Under the pieces are notes generated by a model, which saw only the letters and a program-made list of their open reading frames with translations, ran no database searches and was not told where the DNA came from. From contig NZ_WWGX01000006.1 of the NCBI RefSeq assembly GCF_009862265.1, forward strand, positions 62,756 to 126,755: a stretch of DNA of 64,000 bases. The letters run 5' to 3'. Positions within the stretch are counted from its first letter, which is position 1, and each line of letters starts with the position of its first letter. Positions 1 through 6,847 of this stretch are shown one piece after another. Source of the DNA: Streptomyces sp. SID8352 (GTDB lineage Bacteria; Actinomycetota; Actinomycetes; Streptomycetales; Streptomycetaceae). A program made the translations under genes and the position numbers.

Positions 1-659
1 GGGGAGAGCCGGTAGCCGTTGTTGGGGTAGTACAGCAGGTCGCCGTTGGCGTCGACGCCGAGGACATCGGCGGCGCCGTCGCCGCTGAAGTCGGACACCC
101 GCTCGCCATCGGGCCGCAGCACCTGCCCGCCGTTCCGGCTCACCGGCGCGTACCCCGTCGGGTAGGAGGTCCCGGTCTCGACCGAGTCGGGGATCTCCCG
201 GCTGAGTTGGCTGTCGCAGTACACGATGTTCCAGTGCAGATGGGGACCGGTGGCGTTGCCGGTGGCCCCGGACGTGCCGATCCGCTGCCCGAGCGCCACC
301 GTGTTCCCGGCGTCGACGATCGTGGAACCGAGGTGCGCGTACTGGCTGCACCGGTTGCCGCCGTGGTCGATCAGCGCCATGATCCCGCCGCCCGCCGACC
401 ACCCCTCGAAGCGGACGGTGCCCGCGGCGGAGGCGACCACCGGAGTACCGCTGGGGAGCGCGAAGTCGACGGCGTGGCGGTTGTAGGCGTCGTTGTGCGA
501 GTAGCCGCTGCCCGGCGTCTGAGTGATCGTGTACGCCGATCCGGCGGGATAGGGCAGCCGGAACGGGGCGCCCGGGGCGGCGGACACGGCCCCGGCCGGC
601 AGCAGACCCCCCGGACAGGCGAGCAGCAGTGCCAGGGCGGCAGCGGTACGACGACGCAT
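1..659 (-). CDS. Secreted M23-type peptidase with FG-GAP repeat, 3' end outside window
   Basis: Predicted zinc metallopeptidase of the LytM/M23 family, exported and probably acting on peptidoglycan. The N-terminus has an Arg-rich start, a hydrophobic core rich in Ala and Leu and a likely cleavage site near VSAAPGA. The peptidase domain shows RHAVDF, SGTPVVASAAG, QYAHLG and the metal-binding HLHW near residue 150. It is followed by the start of an FG-GAP/VCBS-type repeat (DFSGDGAADVLGVDANGD), a calcium-binding beta-propeller motif that often follows such peptidase domains in Streptomyces. The ATG at 659 has GGAGG five bases upstream, which fixes the start. The C-terminus lies beyond position 1, so the number of FG-GAP repeats is unknown. 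The family call is firm; the substrate is inferred. Confidence 0.85.
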   Translation of the reverse strand, partial: MRRRTAAALALLLACPGGLLPAGAVSAAPGAPFRLPYPAGSAYTITQTPGSGYSHNDAYNRHAVDFALPSGTPVVASAAGTVRFEGWSAGGGIMALIDHGGNRCSQYAHLGSTIVDAGNTVALGQRIGTSGATGNATGPHLHWNIVYCDSQLSREIPDSVETGTSYPTGYAPVSRNGGQVLRPDGERVSDFSGDGAADVLGVDANGDLLYYPNNGYRLS

Positions 660-992
660 GAGCACCTCCGTGGAGCCGGAACACGACCGCGCGGGAACGG
701 CACCCGTCCGCGCCCCGCCGACCGGGGCCGGCCGACGGCGGACCGCCCGGGGGCGACGGGTAGGCCGGTCCCCGGGCGCGCCGCGGGGGCGCCTTTCGGC
801 CGGGAGCGGGCCGGGCCGCGACGGTGGACCGGAGCGGTGGCCGGGAGCGTCGCCATCCTGGCCGACCCCGCACACCCCTGCAAGGCCGCCTGCCTGAAGC
901 AGCGGTCGCCGCCACCGGACCCGACGCGTTCCCACCCGACTCGCCTACAAGCGGGTCGCCCCGGTCCGGCCGGGGTCCCGCCGCGACGGGCG
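660..992. other. Non-coding stretch, nothing recognised
   Basis: GC-rich spacer between the peptidase start and the terminator of the leftward ABC operon. It should hold the promoter of the M23 peptidase gene, but I cannot point to a convincing -10/-35 pair. Open frames here look like composition artefacts. Confidence 0.5.
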
Positions 993-1025
993 GCCCCGGG
1001 GGCGGCACCGCGCCGCCCCCGGGGC
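993..1025 (-). terminator. Strong hairpin after the sulfur/amino-acid ABC operon
   Basis: A perfect 14-bp stem (993-1006 with 1012-1025) and a 5-base loop lie 23 bases past the stop of the substrate-binding protein gene. There is no T-run, as is usual for Streptomyces terminators. Confidence 0.7.
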
Positions 1026-1048
1026 ACCGGATTCCCCTCGCGCAGGCG

Positions 1049-2032
1049 CTACTTGTTGGTCCGGGGCAGGCCCGGCGGGTTGATCTCCGACTTCGCCACG
1101 GACTCGCCGGCCAGGCTCCAGCGCTTCAGCACCTTGGCGTACGTGCCGTTGCCGATGACCTCGTTGAGGGCGTCGGCGAGCGCCTTGACCAGGCCGTTGT
1201 CCTTCTTGGTGGTGGCCGCGATGAGGCCCTGGAGGGTGGCGCCGCCGCCGGAGTAGGTGCCGACGACCTCCGTGTCGCCCGTGGTGGCCGCGCGGTAGGC
1301 GGCGGTCGGGTTGGGGCCGAGGTGCAGGTCGATCCGGCCGGACCGCAGAGCGAGGTAGGTGTCGCTCTCGTGCTGGAAGTACTTGATGTCCACCGGAGCG
1401 CGCCCCGCCCGCACGTTCTCCTCGCTCCACTCGACGAGCAGCTTCTCCTGGTTGGTGCCGCTGCTCACCGCGACCCTCTTCCCGGCCACGTCCTCGGGCC
1501 CGGTGACCTTCAGACCGCTGCCCTTCTTCGCCTGGAAGGCGAGGTGGTCCTCGCGGTAGGAGGCGAAGTCGTACTTGTCCTTGCGCTCCTCGGTGACGGT
1601 GATGTTGCCGATGCCGACGTCGTACTTGCCGCTGTCCAGGCCGACGAACATGTTCTCCCAGGAGGCGGGGTGGACGCGCGGTTCGAGTCCGAGGACGCCC
1701 GCGACGAGGTGCGCGAGGTCGGTCTCGACACCGATCACGGTCTTGTTGTCGGTGGCGTAGAAGGTGAGCGGCCCGGCTGAGCCGGGGGAGTTGACGATCT
1801 CAAGGGTGCCTCTCCGCCGGATGGCCTCGGGGACCTCGGCGGCGATGGAGTCGACCGTGGGCGTGGTGATGCGCTTCTGGTCGGGGCCCGTGTTGGCCCG
1901 GGCCGCGGCGCTCCCGGTGGCCGCCGCTCCGGTCGCGGCCCCGTCGGAGGGGTTGCCGCAGGCGGCGAGGACGAGGGCCGAGGCGAGGCCGAGGGCGACC
2001 GCGGCGGTGCGGCGGGCGGGGCGGGTGGGCAT
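1049..2032 (-). CDS. ABC transporter substrate-binding lipoprotein, polar amino-acid type
   Basis: Solute-binding protein of the SBP_bac_3 family, 327 residues, last gene of a leftward five-gene operon. It has a lipoprotein signal with lipobox LAAC (Cys25) and an Ala/Gly/Thr-rich linker, followed by the two-lobed domain, e.g. GVETDLAHLVAGVLG, DVGIGNITVTEERK and VAVSSGTNQEKLL. It should deliver a small amino-acid-like ligand to the permease and ATPase encoded just upstream. AAGGAG lies seven bases before the ATG. The family cannot tell cystine from glutamine or arginine. The operon partners and the Cys-rich leader peptide favour a sulfur-containing amino acid, which is inference. Confidence 0.85.
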   Translation of the reverse strand: MPTRPARRTAAVALGLASALVLAACGNPSDGAATGAAATGSAAARANTGPDQKRITTPTVDSIAAEVPEAIRRRGTLEIVNSPGSAGPLTFYATDNKTVIGVETDLAHLVAGVLGLEPRVHPASWENMFVGLDSGKYDVGIGNITVTEERKDKYDFASYREDHLAFQAKKGSGLKVTGPEDVAGKRVAVSSGTNQEKLLVEWSEENVRAGRAPVDIKYFQHESDTYLALRSGRIDLHLGPNPTAAYRAATTGDTEVVGTYSGGGATLQGLIAATTKKDNGLVKALADALNEVIGNGTYAKVLKRWSLAGESVAKSEINPPGLPRTNK

Positions 2033-2084
2033 GGTGGTTCTCCTTGCGTGAGCGGGTGGAACGGTGAGTGGAGGGCGGCGGCGG

Positions 2085-2849
2085 TCAGAGGACCTTGGCG
2101 AGGAAGGCGCGGGTGCGCTCGTGGCGCGGACGGTCCAGGACGTCCGACGGCGGCCCCTGCTCCACCACGGTGCCGCCGTCCATGAACACCACGGTGTCGG
2201 CGGCCTCGCGGGCGAAGCCGATCTCGTGGGTCACGACGATCATGGTGGTTCCGGAGCGGGCCAGGTCCCTGATGACGTCGAGGACCTCGCCGACGAGTTC
2301 CGGGTCGAGAGCCGAGGTGGGCTCGTCGAAGAGCAGCACCTTCGGCCGCAGGGCCAGCGCGCGGGCGATGGCCACCCGCTGCTGCTGGCCGCCCGAGAGC
2401 TGGCGCGGGTAGGCGTCCGCCCGGTCGGCGAGGCCGACCCGCTCCAGCAGCCGGAGGGCCTCCGCCGCCACCTCGGTGCGGCGGCGCCGCAGTGCGGAGA
2501 CGGGCGCCTCGACGAGGTTGTCCAGCACGGTCAGGTGCGGGAAGAGGTGGAAGTCCTGGAAGACGAACCCGATGTGGGTGCGCTGCTTCAGGATGTCCCG
2601 CTCCCTCAGCTCGTACAGCCGGCCGCCCGCGCGGCGGTACCCGATCAGCTCGCCGTCGACCGCGACCCAGCCGCGGTCGGCCCGCTCCAGGCGGTTGACG
2701 GTGCGCAGCAGCGTGGACTTGCCGGACCCGGACGGGCCGAGGACGACGGTCACCTCACCGGCACGGACCGTCAGGTCGACCCCCCGCAGCACCTCCGTGG
2801 CGCCGTAGCTCTTGTGGACGCCGCGGACCTCCACCATGAACTCACTCAC
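2085..2849 (-). CDS. ABC transporter ATPase, polar amino-acid (GlnQ/TcyN) type
   Basis: Cytoplasmic ATPase of the amino-acid importer, 254 residues, the usual size. It carries Walker A (GPSGSGKSTLL), Q-loop region (GFVFQDFHLFPHLTV), signature LSGGQQQRVAIARAL, Walker B with switch (VLLFDEPTSALDPE) and the switch His (VTHEIGFA). The GTG start overlaps the end of the permease gene by eight bases, which indicates translational coupling. It pairs with the permease upstream and the lipoprotein downstream. Confidence 0.92.
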   Translation of the reverse strand: MSEFMVEVRGVHKSYGATEVLRGVDLTVRAGEVTVVLGPSGSGKSTLLRTVNRLERADRGWVAVDGELIGYRRAGGRLYELRERDILKQRTHIGFVFQDFHLFPHLTVLDNLVEAPVSALRRRRTEVAAEALRLLERVGLADRADAYPRQLSGGQQQRVAIARALALRPKVLLFDEPTSALDPELVGEVLDVIRDLARSGTTMIVVTHEIGFAREAADTVVFMDGGTVVEQGPPSDVLDRPRHERTRAFLAKVL

Positions 2850-3858
2850 CGGACGCCTCCCGGTGGACCGGACCCTTCACGGACGGGGCGGTCCGGACGG
2901 CCGCCGCGCGCGGGCCGCGTACCAGGCCGCGGGCGCGCCCCAGGGGGGAGGGCGGCGGGGTTCGGTCGGTGCCCCGCGCGTAGCGGCGCTCCACGTAGTA
3001 CTGGGCGACCGACAGCAGCGAGGTCAGCACCACGTACCAGGCGGTGGCGACCAGCAGCAGCGGCACCACCCGCCCGTTGCGGCCGTAGATCACCTGCACC
3101 TGGTAGAACAGCTCGCCGATGGACATCACGTAGACCACCGAGGTGCCCTTGAGCAGGCCGATGATCTCGTTGCCCGCCGTGGGCAGGATCGCCCGCATGG
3201 CCTGGGGCAGCACGATCCGGCGGATCTGCCGCAGCCGGGGGACGCCCAGCGCCGCCGCGGCCTCCAGCTGTCCGGGGTCGACGGAGAGCACACCGCCCCG
3301 GACGATCTCGGCGGCGTAGGCGGCCTGATGGAGGGTCAGGCCGATCACGGCGGCCCCGATGGTGCCGATCAGGCTGTTGCTGTCGACGGACCAGAACACC
3401 GGCCCGAAGGGCACGCCGACCCCCAACTCCCTGTACAGCGCGCTCAGATTGAACCAGAACACCAACTGGACGATCATCGGGATGGATCGGAAGATCCAGA
3501 TGTAGGCCCAGGCGACGGTCCGCAGTACCGGACTGCGCGACAGCCGCATGAACGCCAGCACCGTCCCCAGCAGGAAGCCCAGCACCGTGGCGTACGCGGT
3601 GAGCTGGAGGGTCACCCAGACCGCCTGGACGATCGTCTCGGACAGGACGTAGTCGCGGAAGACGCCCCATTCCCAGACGGGGTTGGTGACCAGCCCGTGG
3701 ACGAACTGGGCGGCCAGCACGGCGACGGCGACTGCCGCAGCCCAGCGGGCGTAGTGGCGGACGGGGACGGCCCCGAGGACGTCCGGGTCCCCCGCGGGGG
3801 GCGGGGCGGGGGTGCCGGTGAGGGCGCCGGGTGGTGCGGCGTCAGCGGTGGAGGTCAT
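2842..3858 (-). CDS. ABC transporter permease, polar amino-acid (HisMQ) type
   Basis: Membrane component of the amino-acid importer, 338 residues from the ATG chosen here. An unusually long N-terminus rich in Ala and Pro precedes about five to six membrane segments. The coupling-helix region reads LEAAAALGVPRLRQIRRIVLPQAMR, i.e. the EAA loop typical of HisM/GlnP proteins (positions around residue 230). This start gives MTSTADAA with GGAA eight bases upstream; an in-frame ATG 33 bases earlier is possible. The start lies inside the end of the acetyltransferase gene (17-base overlap). Only one permease gene is present, so it probably acts as a homodimer. Confidence 0.9.
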   Translation of the reverse strand: MTSTADAAPPGALTGTPAPPPAGDPDVLGAVPVRHYARWAAAVAVAVLAAQFVHGLVTNPVWEWGVFRDYVLSETIVQAVWVTLQLTAYATVLGFLLGTVLAFMRLSRSPVLRTVAWAYIWIFRSIPMIVQLVFWFNLSALYRELGVGVPFGPVFWSVDSNSLIGTIGAAVIGLTLHQAAYAAEIVRGGVLSVDPGQLEAAAALGVPRLRQIRRIVLPQAMRAILPTAGNEIIGLLKGTSVVYVMSIGELFYQVQVIYGRNGRVVPLLLVATAWYVVLTSLLSVAQYYVERRYARGTDRTPPPSPLGRARGLVRGPRAAAVRTAPSVKGPVHREASGE

Positions 3859-4441
3859 CGTGTCGTTCCTGCTCGTCTCTGGCACGTACATGGGTGAACC
3901 GGTCCCGCGCGGGCCGGCCGGGCGCCGCTCCGGGCTCCGCCGGCAGGTGCTTCTCGAAGGGGACCGGGTCGACGGTCCCCGGGGCGGCCTCCGTGTCGAA
4001 CAGCGGGGTGTAGCCCGTGGCCAGGTACAGGCTCCGGGCCTCGGGCTGCCGGGGCCCGGTGGTCAGGTAGACGCGCCGGTAGCCGCGCGCGGCCGCCTCC
4101 CGTTCCAGGGCGGCCACCACGCGGCGGGCCAGTCCGCGCCGCCGGTGGGCCGAGTGCGTCCAGATCCGCTTCAGTTCGGCCGTGGTCGCGTCGTAGCGGC
4201 GGAAGGCCCCGCCCGCCACCGCCTCGCCGTCCTCCAGCAGCAGGAGCAGCAGCCCTCCGTACGGCGGGGTGAACTCCTCGTCGGGGTAGCGGGCGATCTC
4301 GGCGCGGGCCTGGGGGCCGTAGCGCTCGGTGTACTCGCGGCCGAGTTCCCGCAGCAGGGGCCCGACCTTCGGGTCGGAGACCGGCACATGGACGAAGTCC
4401 GGCCCGGCCGTCGGGGACGGCGGCCGGGCCACCGGGGTCAT
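3842..4441 (-). CDS. GNAT family N-acetyltransferase
   Basis: GCN5-related N-acetyltransferase, 199 residues, transferring acetyl from acetyl-CoA to an amine. The CoA-binding motif A is visible as HRRRGLARRVVAALE, followed by the typical late beta strand and helix (RVYLTTGPRQPEARSLYLATGYTPL). The ATG overlaps the monooxygenase stop as ATGA, and its own end overlaps the permease, so the five genes are tightly coupled. In Bacillus, operons that pair a GNAT protein, a luciferase-like monooxygenase and a cystine-type ABC importer (the ytm and yxe operons) work on S-modified cysteines by N-acetylating them first. By analogy this enzyme may acetylate the imported amino acid; that is inference from context. 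Confidence 0.85.
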   Translation of the reverse strand: MTPVARPPSPTAGPDFVHVPVSDPKVGPLLRELGREYTERYGPQARAEIARYPDEEFTPPYGGLLLLLLEDGEAVAGGAFRRYDATTAELKRIWTHSAHRRRGLARRVVAALEREAAARGYRRVYLTTGPRQPEARSLYLATGYTPLFDTEAAPGTVDPVPFEKHLPAEPGAAPGRPARDRFTHVRARDEQERHDDLHR

Positions 4442-5562
4442 CGGCCCACCGCCGCGGGGGTGTGCGCCGCCCGGACCACGCGCTCGGCATCGCGCCTGGC
4501 GACCTCCTCGCGCACCAGGGGGATCACGTGCCGGCCGAAGTCGACGGCGTCTTCCAGCAGGTCGTAGCCCCGGGCGGAGAGGATGTCGACGCCGAGGTCG
4601 TAGTAGTCCAGCAGGGCCCGCGCGACCGTCTCCGGGGTGCCGACCAGGGCGTTGGAGTTGCCCGCGCCGCCGGTGGCGGCGGCGGTCGGGGTCCACAGGG
4701 CGCGGTCGTAGCGCTCGCCCGCTTCCGCGATGGCGACCAGCCGCTGCGAACCGGTGTTCTCGGGGGCGCCGCCGCGACTGCGGGCCGGCAGGGCCTCGCG
4801 CCGGCTCCGGATGGCGCCGAGCGTGCGGTGGGCCTTCTCCCAGGCCAGTTCCTCGGTGGGGGCGATGATCGGGCGGAACGCCACCTGGATGCGCGGCACA
4901 TCGGTGCGTCCCGCCTCCTCGGCGGCGGCCCGCACCCGCCGGATCTGCTCGGCGGTCCGCTCCAGCGGCTCCCCCCACAGGCAGTAGACGTCCGCCTCGG
5001 CGGCCCCGGCGGCGTAGGCGGCCGGTGAGGAGCCGCCGAACGACACCTTCGGGCGCGGCTGTTGGGCGGGGCGGACATCGCTGACGAAGTCGTGGAAGCG
5101 GTAGTGCTCGCCCTCGTGGTCGAAGGGTTCGGTGCTGGTCCAGATCCGCTTCACGATCCGGATGTACTCGAGGGTGCGGGAGTAGCGTGCGTCCTTGCCG
5201 AGGGTGTCGCCCTCGCGGCCCTGCTCGTGGTCGTTGCCGCCGGTGATGAAGTGCACCGTCAGCCGCCCCTCGCTGATCTGGTCGAGGGTGGCGAAGGTCT
5301 TCGCGGCGAAGGTCGGATAGGAGACGTTGGGGCGGTGGGCGAGCAGGAGTTGGAGCCGGTCCAGCCGTCCGGCGACGAACGCGGCGGCCTGCGCGGGGTC
5401 GGGCGAACCGGAACCGTAGGCGAACAGCACCCGGTCCCATCCGTGGTCCTCGTGCGCCCGGGCCAGCCGCAGCGTGTACTCCTTGTCGAAGGCGGCGCCG
5501 GAGCGCGGGGTGGTCTCGGAGCCGTCGTGGGTGGCGGCGATGCCCAGGAATTCCACTGGCAC
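4438..5562 (-). CDS. Luciferase-like (LLM) flavin-dependent monooxygenase, SsuD/YtmO type
   Basis: Predicted FMNH2-dependent monooxygenase of the bacterial luciferase superfamily, 374 residues. It resembles alkanesulfonate monooxygenase and YtmO/NtaA-like enzymes that cleave C-S or C-N bonds. Visible motifs are EFLGIAATHDGSE at the N-terminus, RPNVSYPTFAAKTFATLDQ, RLTVHFITGGNDHEQGREGD, KVSFGGSSPAAYAAGAAEADVY and the C-terminal LVGTPETVARALLDYYDLGVD. The GTG start chosen has GAAGGG nine bases upstream; a second GTG lies two codons later. First structural gene of the operon, about 350 bases after the Cys-rich leader peptide. The likely role is oxygenolytic release of sulfur from an N-acetylated S-substituted cysteine; the exact substrate is unknown. 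Confidence 0.87.
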   Translation of the reverse strand: MPVEFLGIAATHDGSETTPRSGAAFDKEYTLRLARAHEDHGWDRVLFAYGSGSPDPAQAAAFVAGRLDRLQLLLAHRPNVSYPTFAAKTFATLDQISEGRLTVHFITGGNDHEQGREGDTLGKDARYSRTLEYIRIVKRIWTSTEPFDHEGEHYRFHDFVSDVRPAQQPRPKVSFGGSSPAAYAAGAAEADVYCLWGEPLERTAEQIRRVRAAAEEAGRTDVPRIQVAFRPIIAPTEELAWEKAHRTLGAIRSRREALPARSRGGAPENTGSQRLVAIAEAGERYDRALWTPTAAATGGAGNSNALVGTPETVARALLDYYDLGVDILSARGYDLLEDAVDFGRHVIPLVREEVARRDAERVVRAAHTPAAVGR

Positions 5563-5908
5563 GGGAGTTGGCCCTTCGTGAGGTCGTGGGAGCCGTGCCC
5601 GGACGGGCGGGCGGACGGCACGGTGACGGAACGGGGGATCGGCCCGGTGTCCCGGGAACGACAGGTCCCGGGTGCGGGGGTGTGGGGGTACGGGGGTACG
5701 GGGTGTGCGGGGACGGCGGTTCGCCCTCAACCGGACGGTGGTGAGCCGGTGTTCAGAGAGACCGCGCCGTGCGTCCGGGCTCGGGGTCTCCGCCCCGCGC
5801 GGGGACCGCGAGGGTCAGCGGGGTGTGCGGCGCCGAGAGGGGGAGGGCGCGGGCTCGGGGCCCGGACACCGGGAGAGGGGCGGGCCGGTCAGGCGGCCCG
5901 CTGCCGGT
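5563..5908 (-). promoter_or_regulatory. Attenuator-type leader region between Cys leader peptide and monooxygenase
   Basis: A 346-base transcribed spacer without a gene. It contains self-complementary parts, e.g. CCCGGGA at 5651-5657 pairing with TCCCGGG at 5666-5672, and the palindrome CCCCGCGCGGGG at 5793-5804. Placed after a leader peptide ending in Cys-Cys-Arg, it is the natural site for ribosome-position-dependent folding. I cannot fold it without computation. Confidence 0.45.
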
Positions 5909-5986
5909 TCAGCGGCAACACGAGGCGGACCACACGCGACCGAAGTCGATGTGGTCACGGGTGACCAGGTGCTGCTCGCCATTCAT
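5909..5986 (-). CDS. 25-residue cysteine leader peptide
   Basis: A short frame with ATG start and TGA stop. It begins MNGEQHLVTR, has the core HIDFGRVWSAS and ends CCR, with Cys codons TGT and TGC as residues 23 and 24. The pattern 'H-[IV]-D-...-R-V-x-S-A-...-Cys' is that of the putative leader peptides found in Streptomyces in front of sulfur-assimilation and sulfur-amino-acid transport genes. No Shine-Dalgarno sequence is visible. A possible -10 ends six bases before the ATG, so the message is probably leaderless. Expected role: ribosome stalling at the paired Cys codons when charged Cys-tRNA is scarce, allowing read-through into the downstream operon. Confidence 0.75.
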   Translation of the reverse strand: MNGEQHLVTRDHIDFGRVWSASCCR

Positions 5987-5992
5987 GCGGTC

Positions 5993-6022
5993 AATTGAGC
6001 AGGAGATCCGGCCGCTCGTCAA
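5993..6022 (-). promoter_or_regulatory. Possible promoter of the leader-peptide operon
   Basis: On the minus strand, TTGACG (6017-6022) and TCAATT (5993-5998) are separated by 18 bases. The A of the leader ATG is seven bases past the -10, consistent with a leaderless transcript. The -10 match is only moderate. Confidence 0.4.
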
Positions 6023-6457
6023 CCGGGGATCGCATGACGGACCAACCCTGTTCACATCAGGGGCAGTTGACACGTGCGAGCCACGGGGTGAGACGGCCGT
6101 ACGGGCGGTTCCGGGGCTCGCGGAGCGACCCGCGGTCCGCTGCGGTGCGGGTCGGCGGCGCGAACCGGCGATGAGGGCGGGCGGCGTGAGTCGGCGGCGT
6201 GGACCGCGGCGGGCCCGGGGCCCTACGGGATACCCGGTGCGGCGTGAACGCCCTTACAGAGCAGGGGGCTTGCCCCCCGTGGGAGCCCGCCCGCGTGACC
6301 GGACCCCGACCGCCCCGCCCGATACCGCCCCGTCCGACCGTTCCGGGGGTACGGGCTCGGACGCAAGCCCATGGCACCCGGGCCCTGTGCGCCGCCGCGC
6401 CGGACCGGCCGCCGCGCCGGCGCGCCGCGGGGCCGACCCCGCCCGGTGCTGGTCGGC
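6023..6457. other. Non-coding stretch upstream of the leader peptide
   Basis: About 430 bases of GC-rich sequence between the leader promoter and the end of the Imm1-like gene. No believable gene. An isolated TTGACA lies on the plus strand near 6067, with nothing to drive. Confidence 0.4.
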
Positions 6458-6835
6458 TCAGCGATCCGACACCCAGCGGGCGTCCGTCGGCCAGTGGCCC
6501 GTCCGTACGAGGTGCTCCACGATCCGGTACGCCTCGTCGAGCGGCACGGTGTCCTCGTCCGGGTACTCGTCGTCCTGCCCGTTCGCGAGGACGAACCCGT
6601 CGCTCCAGTCACCGGCTCCCGGATCCACGGCGTGCTCACCGGGATCGCCCTCCCCGGCGAGCAGCATCACCATGGCCCGCTCACCGTTGGTCACCAAGGC
6701 CAGCGAGCGCCCCGACGAAGCGGTCAGCCAGGTCTCCAGCCGCCCCCCGCCGATCCGGGCCCGCAGGATCTCCAGCACCTCTTCCGGGGCCACGGGGACA
6801 TCGCCGTCGTCCCGGACCACCCATGTCTCGTCCAC
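6458..6835 (-). CDS. Small acidic protein resembling Imm1 immunity proteins
   Basis: Acidic cytosolic protein of 125 residues. It has a two-layer-like pattern of short strands and a C-terminal helix (PLDEAYRIVEHLVRTGHWPTDARWVS). That ending, with the preceding FVLANGQDDEYPDEDTV, resembles the Imm1 family of polymorphic-toxin immunity proteins. No toxin gene is next to it in this window, so it would be an orphan. It begins with GTG 12 bases past the stop of the exporter gene and probably belongs to that transcript. The gene itself is likely real; the family assignment is from memory of the pattern and only moderately sure. Confidence 0.6.
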   Translation of the reverse strand: MDETWVVRDDGDVPVAPEEVLEILRARIGGGRLETWLTASSGRSLALVTNGERAMVMLLAGEGDPGEHAVDPGAGDWSDGFVLANGQDDEYPDEDTVPLDEAYRIVEHLVRTGHWPTDARWVSDR

Positions 6836-6847
6836 GGCACGACGATC

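Noticed and set aside
6057..6377. 106-codon minus-strand frame upstream of the Cys leader peptide
   Set aside because: No ribosome site and Arg/Gly/Pro-rich composition without hydrophobic pattern; it looks like spacer DNA.
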